Below are positions 37,632-46,923 of a DNA stretch of 64,000 nucleotides, in pieces (position 1 is the stretch's first letter; every line of letters begins with the position of its first letter). The stretch is from Sulfitobacter aestuariivivens (GTDB lineage Bacteria; Pseudomonadota; Alphaproteobacteria; Rhodobacterales; Rhodobacteraceae), in contig NZ_JACTAG010000004.1 in NCBI RefSeq assembly GCF_014763045.1, positions 1 to 64,000 of the forward strand. Direction: 5' to 3'. The notes below the pieces were generated by a model. The model did no database searches, had not been told where the DNA came from, and was given only the letters and a program-made list of their open reading frames with translations. The position numbers and the translations under genes were made by a program.

Positions 37632-39704
37632 ATGTCTCGCGATCCCCGTTACGACATTCTTTTTGAACCCGTTCAGATCGGGCCGGTCACCGCGAAAAAC
37701 CGTTTTTATCAGGTGCCGCATTGCAATGGCATGGGGCGCAGCTATCCGTCGTCGATGGCCGAAATGCGACGGATCAAGGCAGAGGGCGGCTGGGCTGTTG
37801 TGACAACCGAAGAGGTGGAGATTCATCCGTCGGGGGATCATTCCCCCTGGATGGGGGGGCGGCTTTGGGAAGATTGCGACATACCGGTTCTGGCCCGGAT
37901 GTGCGACGCGGTACACCAGCATGGCGCTTTGGCCGGGTGTGAATTGAACCACGCGGGCGTGATGGCTGCGAACCGCTATTCGCGCGACGTGCCTTTGGCG
38001 CCCAGCCACAGTCCCGTGGCGATGCCGGATCCGGTACAGGCCCGCGCAATGGACCTGTCCGACATCCAGGATCTGCGGCGTTGGCACAGGCAAGCAGCCG
38101 TGCGCGCACGCGAGGCGGGTTTTGATATCATTTATGTCTATGCCGGTCACCAGTTGTCGACCATCTCGCACTTTCTGTCGCCCTATCGGAACCGCCGCAC
38201 GGATCACTACGGTGGCAGCCTTGAAAATCGTGCGCGCCTCCTGCGGGAAGTGCTGGAAGATACGCGCGACGCGGTAGGTGACACCTGTGCCATCGCACTG
38301 CGCTTTTCGGTGGATGAGCTGATGGGCGCGGACGGGATGACAAGCGACGGGGAGGGGCGCGATCTGGTTGAGATGCTGGCCGAAGTGCCCGACCTGTGGG
38401 ACGTCAACATCAGCGGCTGGGAAAACGACAGCGCCACGTCGCGGTTCAAGGCGTCGGGGTATCAAGAAGACTACATCCGCTGGGTCAAGGGCGTCACGAC
38501 CAAACCTGTGGTGGGCGTCGGGCGCTACACCTCACCTGATGCGATGGCAGCGCTTGTCAAAGACGGTGTGCTCGATTTCATTGGCGCAGCTCGCCCGTCG
38601 ATCGCCGACCCCTTTTTGCCCAAGAAGGTTCAAGAGGGCAGGATCGAGGACATTCGCGAATGCATCGGCTGCAACATCTGTGTGTCAGGGGACAATTCCT
38701 TTGTCCCCATCCGGTGCACACAAAATCCCACGATGGGTGAGGAATGGCGCAAAGGCTGGCACCCCGAACACATCGCGCCCGCCCATGAGCAAGAGAGCGT
38801 GCTGATTATCGGCGCGGGTCCGTCCGGGCTTGAGGCCGCCCGGGCATTGGGCCAGCGCGGCTACCGTGTAACATTGGCAGAACGCAGCAAGGATTTAGGC
38901 GGGCGATTGATAACTGAGCGCAAATTGCCCGGACTTGCTGAATGGGGCCGGGTGGTGGACTACCGGATCTGGCAGGTCAGTCAGATGCCAAACGTCGAGG
39001 TCTTCCTTGATAGCGAAATGTCCGCCGCAACGGTTCAGGAATTTGGCGCTCAGCATGTTGTTCTGGCAACAGGTGCCAGCTGGACACGCGACGGGGTAGG
39101 TCGCGAAAACCCGCGCGGCATTCCGGTTGACGCAAAGGCCCAAGTGTTGACGCCAGATGACGTTCTGACAGGCAATCGCCCCAAGGGTCCAGTGGTCATA
39201 TTTGATGATGATCATTTCTACATGGGCGGACTGCTGGCAGAACTGTTGGCAGGGGACGGCATCGACGTCACGCTGGTCACCCCGGCAGCACGCGTGTCGG
39301 AATGGACCGAAAACACGCTGGAACAACATCGCATTCAGGCCCGCCTGATGCAGTTGGGTGTGCGATTGATCTTGTCGCACAACTTGACCAGCATCGATCC
39401 GAATATCGCCACGGTGAGGTGCGGCTATTCCGGCAAGACAACGACGCTGAATGCGCGCAGCGTGCTGCTTGTGACGATGCGCACGCCGCACGAGGATCTG
39501 TTTCACGATCTGATTCTGTCCGATGGGGTCCGGGCGACCCGGATCGGGGATTGTCTGGCACCGGGCACCATCGCGGCCGCCGTGTATTCAGGCCACCGAT
39601 GTGCGCGCGAGCTGGGAGAAACAGACTTGCCCAATGTGCCGTTCCGCCGGGAATTGCCCGCGCTCGCCTCTTTTGACATGGACTGGACCCAAAATGGCTC
39701 GTGA
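37632..39704 (+). CDS. Trimethylamine dehydrogenase-like flavoprotein, paralogue 2
   Basis: Predicted 690-residue paralogue starting three bases after the stop of paralogue 1 and colinear with it. It keeps Cys31 (QVPHCNGMG) for the covalent FMN, VYVYAGH, GWENDSATSRF, the CIGCNIC...C iron-sulfur ligands and the GEEWRKGWHPE segment. Like paralogue 1 it has Glu61 for TMADH Tyr60 and Asp for Trp355. The short region after the barrel entrance (EEVEIHPSGDHSPW) differs from paralogue 1, so the two may act on different N-substituted forms of one substrate or form mixed dimers. Both are inference. Confidence 0.85.
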   Translation: MSRDPRYDILFEPVQIGPVTAKNRFYQVPHCNGMGRSYPSSMAEMRRIKAEGGWAVVTTEEVEIHPSGDHSPWMGGRLWEDCDIPVLARMCDAVHQHGALAGCELNHAGVMAANRYSRDVPLAPSHSPVAMPDPVQARAMDLSDIQDLRRWHRQAAVRAREAGFDIIYVYAGHQLSTISHFLSPYRNRRTDHYGGSLENRARLLREVLEDTRDAVGDTCAIALRFSVDELMGADGMTSDGEGRDLVEMLAEVPDLWDVNISGWENDSATSRFKASGYQEDYIRWVKGVTTKPVVGVGRYTSPDAMAALVKDGVLDFIGAARPSIADPFLPKKVQEGRIEDIRECIGCNICVSGDNSFVPIRCTQNPTMGEEWRKGWHPEHIAPAHEQESVLIIGAGPSGLEAARALGQRGYRVTLAERSKDLGGRLITERKLPGLAEWGRVVDYRIWQVSQMPNVEVFLDSEMSAATVQEFGAQHVVLATGASWTRDGVGRENPRGIPVDAKAQVLTPDDVLTGNRPKGPVVIFDDDHFYMGGLLAELLAGDGIDVTLVTPAARVSEWTENTLEQHRIQARLMQLGVRLILSHNLTSIDPNIATVRCGYSGKTTTLNARSVLLVTMRTPHEDLFHDLILSDGVRATRIGDCLAPGTIAAAVYSGHRCARELGETDLPNVPFRRELPALASFDMDWTQNGS

Positions 39705-42267
39705 TCCGCGCTACGATATTCTGTTCACGCCCCTGCAGATAGGTCCGGTCAAAACCAAAAACCGGTTCTTTCAGGTGCCGCATTGTACAGGGATGGGGCA
39801 TGTCCGCCCGCGCATGCTTGCCGAGATGCGCGGCGTGAAGGCCGAGGGCGGCTGGGGCGTGGTCTGCACCGAGTATAATTCCATTCATCCGTCTTCGGAC
39901 GACTTCAAACATGTCTCTGCGTCGCTCTGGGACGAAAGCGATATCCGGGCTCATCGCCTGATGACCGACAAGATTCACATGCACGGGGCGCTAGCCGGGG
40001 CAGAGCTGTGGTATGGTGGCGCGCGCAGTGCCAACATGATGACCCGCGAAGTATCGCTTGATCTCGATAGCTTGCCCAATGCTGTGGGTCATCCGTTTCA
40101 GACCCGGGCGATGGATGCCTCCGACATCCGGATGTTGCGCCATTGGCACCGTCGGGCGGCGCTGCGGGCGCGAGATGCCGGATTTGACATCGTCTATGTT
40201 TATGCAACGCACGGCTATTTGCTGTCGAACTTCTTGAGCCCTACGCGCAACACCCGCAGCGATGAATATGGGGGCAGTCTGGAAAACCGCACCCGGTTGG
40301 TGCGTGAGCTAATTGAAGAGACAAAGGATGCTGTGGGTGACCGCTGTGCTGTGGCCGTTCGTTTTGCTGCGGATGAAAAGATCGGCCAGGATGGCGTGCC
40401 CATCACCGGCGAGCGCCGCGAGATGTTCGAAATGTTGGCGGACCTGCCTGACCTTTGGGACATCAATATTGCCGACTACGGGGTCGAAATGGGCGTGTCG
40501 CGCTTTACCAAGGAAGGTGCGTTGGAACCCTACATGGATTTCGTGAAATCGGTAACTGATGTCCCGGTGGTCACGGTGGGCAGATTCACGTCGCCTGATA
40601 CCATGGTCAGTCAAATCAAGCGTGGGGTGACGGATCTGATTGGCGCCGCGCGCCCATCAATTGCGGATCCTTTCTTGCCCGCAAAGATCGAAGCCGGCGA
40701 TTTGGGCAGCATCCGCGAATGCATCGGCTGTAACGTCTGCTATTCGGGGGACAGCATCGGTGTACCGATCCGCTGCACGCAGAACCCCACAATGGGCGAA
40801 GAGTGGCGCAAGGGTTGGCATCCCGAAAAGATCAGCCCCAAAGGCAGCGATGCCCGGGTCTTGATCGTCGGCGCTGGGCCTGCGGGTCTTGAAGCGGCGC
40901 GGGCGCTCGGTCTGCGGGGGTATGACGTTATGCTTGCCGAAGCCACCCGCACCCTTGGCGGTCGTGTCCCGCGCGAAGCCGCTCTGCCGGGAATGAGCGA
41001 ATATATCCGCGTGCGCGATTACCGCGTGCAGCAACTGGAAGAGATGCCAAACGTCGAGATTTTCCGCGAAAGCCGTTTGTCGCCCCACGATGTCCATGCG
41101 GTAGAGGCGGATCATGTCGTCATCGCCACCGGGGCTCACTGGCGCATGGAACGGTTCGACGGGGATCGCTATGTGCCTGTCACTGCTGAGGAAAACCATT
41201 CAAAGGTATTCACTCCTGACGATATCATGGATGGCAAATTGCCGGAGGGCCCCACCTTAGTCTATGACGAGGACGGGTATTACCTTGGCGGTGTGATTGC
41301 GGAAAAGATACGTGCAGCTGGCCACCAGGTCATCTACACCACGCCCCATGACGCGGTTTCCCAATGGGCTGAAAACACCTCTGAACGGTGGCGGGTGCGC
41401 ATGCACCTGATGGCGCTGGACATTAAGATCGAGGTTTCCAAATCGTTGCGCCACTTTTGTGGAAGAACAGCTACGCTGGTTTGTGAATACGCTGGTGCCA
41501 CGCATCTTCGCGAGGTTGAGAATATCGTGATGGTCACGCAGCGCAGGCCAAATGACACGCTTTTTCACACGCTGCAGGAAGACGCGAACAAGGCAGGATC
41601 ACAGCTTCCGTTTTCCCTGACCAGGATCGGCGATTGCGATGCGCCTGCGATCATCGCGGCTGCTGTTTACGCGGGTCATCGATATGCGCGCACCCTTGAT
41701 GCGCCGGTGGATCCCGACATCCCATTGCGCCATGACCGGGTGGACGTCGGCCTGACGGACGAGGGCGCATATCTATCGGACGCGCCATCTGTGGCGGCGG
41801 CGAGCGACAAATACCTCGCAACGCTCCGGCAATACTTAGAAGAGGAAATCGAGGGCGCAGCCTATTTCGAAAGACTGGCGGAGCGGTTTCAGGACGATGA
41901 CCTCAAGCGGAAGATGATGCTGTTAAAGCAGGTTGAAGAACACACAGCTGTCGCTGTCAGACCTTTGATTGAAAAGTATGATTTAAGGCCTCGGGATGCT
42001 GCTGAGTTGACCAGATCGGGTCAGAAACAGGCCGATACCGCACCCGGTGACTGGGATGAGCTCATTGCACAGATGCGATCGACCTTTCCTGGATACATCG
42101 AGGACTTCAGACAACTGGAGGCCATGGCACCGCCCGACGATCTGCCACCGCTCAAGGTGATGACGGAGCATGAAGTCGCAGCCCTCGCATTTCTTGAGGC
42201 CGAAGCGAATGGCGACCCGGAGAGTTGTAGACCCTTGCATCAATTCCTCCGGGGCGCGGGCGGATGA
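39694..42267 (+). CDS. Trimethylamine dehydrogenase-like flavoprotein with ferritin-like C-terminal domain
   Basis: Predicted 857-residue protein; the ATG at 39694 overlaps paralogue 2 by 11 bases and aligns with the paralogue starts. Residues 1 to about 690 form the TMADH-like module with Cys31 (QVPHCTGMG), CIGCNVC...C and GEEWRKGWHPE. This copy keeps Tyr61 for TMADH Tyr60, but has Tyr-Gly-Val-Glu where TMADH has Trp-Gly-Glu-Asp, and Asp for Trp355. The last 165 or so residues are an extra helical domain. It has EEEIEGAAYFERLAE, then LLKQVEEHT, then MTEHEVAALAFLE, spacing of acidic and His residues like a ferritin/rubrerythrin-type di-iron bundle. No such extension is present in the paralogues or in known TMADH. 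Confidence 0.85.
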   Translation: MARDPRYDILFTPLQIGPVKTKNRFFQVPHCTGMGHVRPRMLAEMRGVKAEGGWGVVCTEYNSIHPSSDDFKHVSASLWDESDIRAHRLMTDKIHMHGALAGAELWYGGARSANMMTREVSLDLDSLPNAVGHPFQTRAMDASDIRMLRHWHRRAALRARDAGFDIVYVYATHGYLLSNFLSPTRNTRSDEYGGSLENRTRLVRELIEETKDAVGDRCAVAVRFAADEKIGQDGVPITGERREMFEMLADLPDLWDINIADYGVEMGVSRFTKEGALEPYMDFVKSVTDVPVVTVGRFTSPDTMVSQIKRGVTDLIGAARPSIADPFLPAKIEAGDLGSIRECIGCNVCYSGDSIGVPIRCTQNPTMGEEWRKGWHPEKISPKGSDARVLIVGAGPAGLEAARALGLRGYDVMLAEATRTLGGRVPREAALPGMSEYIRVRDYRVQQLEEMPNVEIFRESRLSPHDVHAVEADHVVIATGAHWRMERFDGDRYVPVTAEENHSKVFTPDDIMDGKLPEGPTLVYDEDGYYLGGVIAEKIRAAGHQVIYTTPHDAVSQWAENTSERWRVRMHLMALDIKIEVSKSLRHFCGRTATLVCEYAGATHLREVENIVMVTQRRPNDTLFHTLQEDANKAGSQLPFSLTRIGDCDAPAIIAAAVYAGHRYARTLDAPVDPDIPLRHDRVDVGLTDEGAYLSDAPSVAAASDKYLATLRQYLEEEIEGAAYFERLAERFQDDDLKRKMMLLKQVEEHTAVAVRPLIEKYDLRPRDAAELTRSGQKQADTAPGDWDELIAQMRSTFPGYIEDFRQLEAMAPPDDLPPLKVMTEHEVAALAFLEAEANGDPESCRPLHQFLRGAGG

Positions 42268-44213
42268 AACACCTTCTCAGCCCTCTGACCGTGAATGGTC
42301 ACACGCTGCGAAACCGGATATTCTCCACGGGCCACATGGCGGTCATGCTCAAAGACAATCTGCCGACAAAGAGGATGGTCGCCTACCACGAAGCCCGCGC
42401 GCGTGGTGGTGCGGGGCTGATCATCATAGAGGCGGCGCGGGCGCATCCGTCCGGCATGTCTGGTAGGCCGGCCATTCGCGCCTATGATGATGCCTGCATC
42501 CAAGGTTACGCGCAGATCGCACACGCGTGTCAGCAACATGGCGCAAAGGTCTTTGCGCAGTTGACCCATCCGGGACGCGAGATGACCACCGCGGCCGACG
42601 GTACGCAGCTTGTCGCTCTTGCCCCATCGGCCGTCCCCAACGAGCGATTTCACGTGATGCCGCGCCCGCTGACGATGGCTCAGATCACCGACATCGTGGC
42701 TGGCTTTGAAACCGCCGCCGCGCGGCTGCGCAAGGCTGGCCTTGATGGCGTTGAAGTCGTTGCCTCACACGGGGTTTTGGCAGCTCAGTTTCTGAATGAA
42801 AAGGTCAATTTGCGCACTGACGTCTACGGCGGCAACAGAGCAAACCGCATGCGATTTCTGTCGGATGTGCTGCGTGCGGTGCGACGCGGTGCGGGGCCAG
42901 ATCTGGTCGTGGGGGTCCGGCTTTCGATTGACGAGAAAGATCACGAGGGACTTGAGCCTGACGAGATGATTGAGGTTTCAACCTCGCTTGCGACAGAAGA
43001 CCTTGTCGATTACCTCAACGTGACCGCTGGCACGTCGGCAAGCCTTGCTGGGTCGACGCATATCGTGCCCCCGATGAGCTTTGAGACCGCCTACACCGCG
43101 CCATTGGCGGCTGAGATCAAAGCGCGCGTAAAGGTTCCGGTCTTTGTCGCGGGCCGCATCAACCAACCGCAGATCGCGGATGAGGTGTTGGCCTCAGGTC
43201 AGGCGGACATGTGCGGCATGACGCGTGCGCTGATAGCCGATCCCGAAATGCCGAACAAAACCACAGCGGGGCGCCTTGACGACATCCGCGCCTGTGTGGC
43301 GTGCAATCAGGCTTGTATCGGACACATGCTGGGGGGATATCCGATTTCCTGCATCCAGCATCCTGAAACCGGGCGCGAACTGGAATTCGGGACGCTGAAA
43401 AACACGCGGACGAAGAAGCGTGTGCTTGTGGTCGGTGGTGGCCCCGCTGGCCTCAAGGCGGGTGCGATTGCAGCAGAGCGAGGTCACTCCGTCACGCTTT
43501 TTGAGGCAGAGCAGTACTTGGGCGGACAAGTGCGCCTGGCGCAATTGCTTCCCGGTCGCGCGGAGTTTGGCGGCGTCACGACAAATCTTGAACGCGAGGC
43601 CCGCGCGGCTGGCGTGGATGTACACCTCGCCACGCCAGCGACGCTGGCCAGTATTGCTGACCTTGCGCCTCAGGTCGTCATCGTAGCGACCGGTGCAGTG
43701 CCGCGGGACATCGCGCTGGCGGGGGCCGATGAAGGGCATGTTGTGGATGCCTGGGAGGTGTTGCAGGGCACGGCAAATGTCGGCAGCTCCGTCGCCATCG
43801 CTGATTGGCGTTGCGATTGGGTCGGGCTGGGTCTGGCGGAAAAACTAGCGCTGGATGGGTGCAGCGTTCGGTTGGCTGTAAATGGTATTACCGCGGGCGA
43901 AGCGATCCCGCAATATGCCCGAGATGCGTGGCTGGGCAAGCTTCATCGCCTAGGGGTGGAAGTTATCCCCTATCTGCGTCCGTTCGGTATAGACGCCGAC
44001 AGTGCCTATTTCCAACACACTTTGAGCAACGAACCGGTCGTGATGGAGGGCATTGATACCCTCGTGACTTCATTGGGCCACGCGTCTGTCACCTCGCTGG
44101 CAGTTGAACTGGTGGATGCGGGATTTGAAACCCATGCGATCGGCGACTGTGCGAGCCCGAGAACGGTGGAAGAAGCGGTGCTTGAAGGGCTGAAGGTGGC
44201 CAGCGCGATTTAG
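42264..44213 (+). CDS. NADH:flavin oxidoreductase (OYE/2,4-dienoyl-CoA reductase type)
   Basis: Predicted 649-residue FMN/4Fe-4S/FAD protein, overlapping the previous gene by four bases. The OYE barrel has STGHMAVML in place of the QVPHC of its neighbours, so no covalent FMN is expected. The iron-sulfur ligands are CVACNQACIG...C, the spacing of dienoyl-CoA reductase relatives. The C-terminal half carries RVLVVGGGPAGLKAGAIAAERG and VIVATGA. The group includes N-methylproline demethylase (StcD) and other amine demethylases, so it may demethylate a later intermediate of the same pathway. The specific reaction is inference. Confidence 0.82.
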   Translation: MKHLLSPLTVNGHTLRNRIFSTGHMAVMLKDNLPTKRMVAYHEARARGGAGLIIIEAARAHPSGMSGRPAIRAYDDACIQGYAQIAHACQQHGAKVFAQLTHPGREMTTAADGTQLVALAPSAVPNERFHVMPRPLTMAQITDIVAGFETAAARLRKAGLDGVEVVASHGVLAAQFLNEKVNLRTDVYGGNRANRMRFLSDVLRAVRRGAGPDLVVGVRLSIDEKDHEGLEPDEMIEVSTSLATEDLVDYLNVTAGTSASLAGSTHIVPPMSFETAYTAPLAAEIKARVKVPVFVAGRINQPQIADEVLASGQADMCGMTRALIADPEMPNKTTAGRLDDIRACVACNQACIGHMLGGYPISCIQHPETGRELEFGTLKNTRTKKRVLVVGGGPAGLKAGAIAAERGHSVTLFEAEQYLGGQVRLAQLLPGRAEFGGVTTNLEREARAAGVDVHLATPATLASIADLAPQVVIVATGAVPRDIALAGADEGHVVDAWEVLQGTANVGSSVAIADWRCDWVGLGLAEKLALDGCSVRLAVNGITAGEAIPQYARDAWLGKLHRLGVEVIPYLRPFGIDADSAYFQHTLSNEPVVMEGIDTLVTSLGHASVTSLAVELVDAGFETHAIGDCASPRTVEEAVLEGLKVASAI

Positions 44214-44243
44214 ATACCTTTTGCGCCCGGCTGCGCGATCAAT

Positions 44244-45296
44244 TCATGCCGCCGGGGCAAACCCTGTGATCAATTGCTTCAGCCCAATCGCCGCGCCGAG
44301 AAATATTGCAACGAACGCCACTGGTGCGCTGTAGGCCAGAACCGAAAAGGCGGATATCCCTTGGCCGACGCTGCATCCGACCGCCAGAATTGCCCCAAGC
44401 CCCATGATTGCCGCACCAAGGATCTGTCGGCGCAGTTCACGTGGGTCTTCGCAGGCCTCCCACCGAAAGTGGCCCCTCGAATAGGATCCCATCACCGCCC
44501 CCAGGACAACGCCCAAAACCGAACCGACACTAAAGGACAAGGCGGTTCCTGACGCGGTCATGCCGTAATAAATCGTATCGCCAATCGGGGCGACAAAGGC
44601 ATGTGTTTCAACAGGTTCCGCAGCGAAACCCGTCGTAGCGATCCAATAAGTTCCAAGCCACCCTGAGAGCACTGCAAGGCCGACAACAACGCTCCATATG
44701 ATATGTGGGTAGGACCGGCGCATCTCGCGCCGGGCAAGCGCAATCGCAATGAGGATCGCCCCTACCAAAAGACCGGTCACAGCCGGAGACACGCCAAAGC
44801 CACTGAGGCTTTGCGTCAAACCCTGTGGGTCTGAAGCGTCCATTTCGACCGGGAAAAGCCAGACGCGGGTATGGGCGAGGGGTCCGGACATCACCACATA
44901 GGCTGACAGGCCCATCACGATCACGATCATGAAAGACCGCAGGTCACCACCGCCCAACCGAGCCAGCGCGCCATAACCACAGTTCCCGCTCAACGCCATG
45001 CCATAGCCAAACAGCAAGCCGCCGACGATCGTCGCGAGGGGGTTCCAGACGCGGTCAAGGTAAGCCGTCTGCCCTGCATCAAAATGACCACTCGAAATGG
45101 CCAGATGGGTTCCGATCACCGCGACACCGATCGCGATGAGCCACATCCGCATCCGGCGGTCGTCACCACCATAAAGCATGTCTTCAATCGCGCCCAACGT
45201 ACAAAACCGTCCGATCCGTGCGGCCAGCCCAAGGGCCAGCCCGCCAATCAATCCGATGACGGCAGCAGTGTTGGCTTCTCCGAGTGTTTCGAGCAT
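44244..45296 (-). CDS. soxT: YeeE/YedE-family sulfur-compound transporter (SoxT)
   Basis: Predicted 350-residue inner-membrane protein with around nine hydrophobic segments and the two family Cys motifs, ALSGNCGYGALARLGGG and AVGCSVGQG. Relatives import thiosulfate or other sulfur species. It is the last gene of a leftward soxS-soxR-soxT operon, matching the soxTRS order known in Paracoccus. It converges with the flavoprotein operon, with a 30-bp gap that separates the amine island from the sox cluster. Confidence 0.8.
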   Translation of the reverse strand: MLETLGEANTAAVIGLIGGLALGLAARIGRFCTLGAIEDMLYGGDDRRMRMWLIAIGVAVIGTHLAISSGHFDAGQTAYLDRVWNPLATIVGGLLFGYGMALSGNCGYGALARLGGGDLRSFMIVIVMGLSAYVVMSGPLAHTRVWLFPVEMDASDPQGLTQSLSGFGVSPAVTGLLVGAILIAIALARREMRRSYPHIIWSVVVGLAVLSGWLGTYWIATTGFAAEPVETHAFVAPIGDTIYYGMTASGTALSFSVGSVLGVVLGAVMGSYSRGHFRWEACEDPRELRRQILGAAIMGLGAILAVGCSVGQGISAFSVLAYSAPVAFVAIFLGAAIGLKQLITGFAPAA

Positions 45297-45333
45297 GTCC
45301 CCTCCACGGCCAGCAGTTGGCCCAGGCGCCCTG

Positions 45334-45717
45334 TCAGTCTTCCCTGCAAAAGAGGTCGTAGACCACTTCCATGATTTGTGTCGAACGGTCGTCCGTCAAA
45401 CTGTAGTATATTGCCTTGCCATCGCGCCGCGGGGTGACGATCCCTTCCAGACGAAGACGGGATAACTGCTGCGAAACCGCCGCCTGACGCGCCGAAAGCA
45501 GCTCTTCCAGTTCGGTGACCGTTTTTTCACCTGTCACCAGATGGCACAGGATCATCATGCGGCCCTCGTGGCTGATCGCCTTGAGAAAGTTCGACGCGAT
45601 CTGCGCCTTCTTCATCATCTTTTCCATATCGTCCGCACACATGTTCTTGTCGAACACAGGCAGTCGCGATTGCGAAAGATCGGTGGTATTTGAGTCCGTG
45701 GTCACGTCAAGGGTCAT
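45334..45717 (-). CDS. soxR: ArsR-family sulfur-responsive repressor SoxR
   Basis: Predicted 127-residue winged-helix repressor. The DNA-binding helix region is LLSARQAAVSQQLSRLRLEG. Cys58 (MILCHL) and Cys124 (DLFC) correspond to the two thiols that form a polysulfide bridge in SqrR/BigR-type sensors; a further Cys27 lies near the N terminus. It should release DNA when sulfane sulfur accumulates. The ATG at 45717 was preferred over a TTG six bases upstream. Predicted targets are the sites at 46130-46145 and 47544-47559. Confidence 0.9.
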   Translation of the reverse strand: MTLDVTTDSNTTDLSQSRLPVFDKNMCADDMEKMMKKAQIASNFLKAISHEGRMMILCHLVTGEKTVTELEELLSARQAAVSQQLSRLRLEGIVTPRRDGKAIYYSLTDDRSTQIMEVVYDLFCRED

Positions 45718-45723
45718 AGACAA

Positions 45724-46086
45724 TCAACCTTTCTGATCCAAGGACACATTCGCGCGATCAAACATCAAGCTTAGTAATCCCCAGAAAAAATCTTCGCCCG
45801 GATAGCCTTCAATGCGGCCCAGTTCCCGGCCGTCATCCACAAGGATGAAAGTGGGCGTGAAATGGACGCGCCTTTCAAACACCACATCAGGGGTTTCCCC
45901 ATGAAGATCATATCTCTGTAGTGGCGCGACGCGACCCTCGGCAGTTTTGGGATAGATATGGGCGATCTCATCATTCCAACGTTCACACCATATGCAGCCA
46001 TCTTCCTCGGCCATCAGCAGATAAAGATCTGCCGACGCCGTGGTCGGTACGGCCACGGCAAACAGGAAAGCCAAGAGTTTGATCAT
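45724..46086 (-). CDS. soxS: Periplasmic thioredoxin SoxS
   Basis: Predicted 120-residue exported thioredoxin-like protein. A Sec signal peptide ends around TTASA, and the redox motif is CIWC in LLMAEEDGCIWCERW. In Paracoccus SoxS keeps the SoxY carrier active. The ATG at 46086 has GGTGAG seven bases upstream, better than the in-frame GTG at 46098. It is the first gene of the soxS-soxR-soxT operon and is divergent from soxV, sharing an 85-bp control region. Confidence 0.88.
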   Translation of the reverse strand: MIKLLAFLFAVAVPTTASADLYLLMAEEDGCIWCERWNDEIAHIYPKTAEGRVAPLQRYDLHGETPDVVFERRVHFTPTFILVDDGRELGRIEGYPGEDFFWGLLSLMFDRANVSLDQKG

Positions 46087-46129
46087 CGCAGTGCTCACCG
46101 GTGATTGACGAAACGCGCTATCTTATCAT

Positions 46130-46145
46130 AATCTAATTTGTGAAT
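46130..46145. promoter_or_regulatory. Candidate SoxR operator, soxS/soxV gap
   Basis: AATC-TAATTTGT-GAAT, one mismatch from the ATTC-N8-GAAT site described for the related SqrR repressor. It sits in the divergent gap so it could control both soxS-R-T and soxV-W. A second site with the same spacing is in the soxW/soxX gap. Confidence 0.55.
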
Positions 46146-46171
46146 ATCTCAAGAGAGGCGATGGATACCGC

Positions 46172-46912
46172 ATGTTTGACATCACCTTCATGGGTGCCCT
46201 GATCGCGGGACTTCTGTCTTTCCTCTCGCCCTGTATTCTGCCGATCGTCCCGTTCTATCTAAGCTATCTTGCCGGTGTCGGCATGAACCAGATCAGTGCA
46301 GAGGCCACTGTGACTGGCGCTGTGCGCCGGCGGGCGTTGATGTCTGCGGTGTTCTTTGCGCTGGGTGTTATAACCGTATTCATGGGGCTGGGCGCCACGG
46401 CAACGGTTTTTGGCCAAATCGTCCGGGAATATTTCGACATCCTGCGGTGGATCGCGGCGGCGATCATCATCGCAATGGGTTTGCATTTCCTTGGCGTGAT
46501 CCGCATCGAAATACTCTACCGTCAGTTTCGTGCCGACGCTGGCGAGACATCGAACGTCACGTACGCCGGCGCCTTCGTGATCGGACTTGCCTTCGCCTTT
46601 GGTTGGACACCCTGCGTCGGCCCTGTACTGGCGGCGATCCTATTTACGGCAGCCGGGCAGGAAACCGCCGGGCAGGGGGCTTGGCTCTTGTTTGTCTATG
46701 GGGCGGGCATGACACTGCCCTTTATCGTCGCCGCCTTTTTTATCGGCCCGTTCATGCGCTTCATGGCGCGGTTCCGGCGGCATCTGGGATTGGTCGAGAA
46801 ACTGATGGGTGCGCTCCTTATTTTGTTCGGGGTGTTGATTGCTACCAATTCAATTAACGTCATCGCGCAGTGGATGCTTGACGTCATTCCCTGGTTTTCA
46901 TCCATCGGATAG
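46172..46912 (+). CDS. soxV: CcdA-type thiol transporter SoxV
   Basis: Predicted 246-residue inner-membrane protein with six membrane segments of the CcdA/DsbD family. The redox Cys residues lie in LSPCILPIVPF and GWTPCVGPVLAA. It carries electrons from cytoplasmic thioredoxin to the periplasmic thioredoxins SoxW and SoxS. The ATG at 46172 is preceded by an AGAGAGG site. It is 11 bp from soxW. Confidence 0.92.
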   Translation: MFDITFMGALIAGLLSFLSPCILPIVPFYLSYLAGVGMNQISAEATVTGAVRRRALMSAVFFALGVITVFMGLGATATVFGQIVREYFDILRWIAAAIIIAMGLHFLGVIRIEILYRQFRADAGETSNVTYAGAFVIGLAFAFGWTPCVGPVLAAILFTAAGQETAGQGAWLLFVYGAGMTLPFIVAAFFIGPFMRFMARFRRHLGLVEKLMGALLILFGVLIATNSINVIAQWMLDVIPWFSSIG

Positions 46913-46923
46913 GAGGAAATGAA

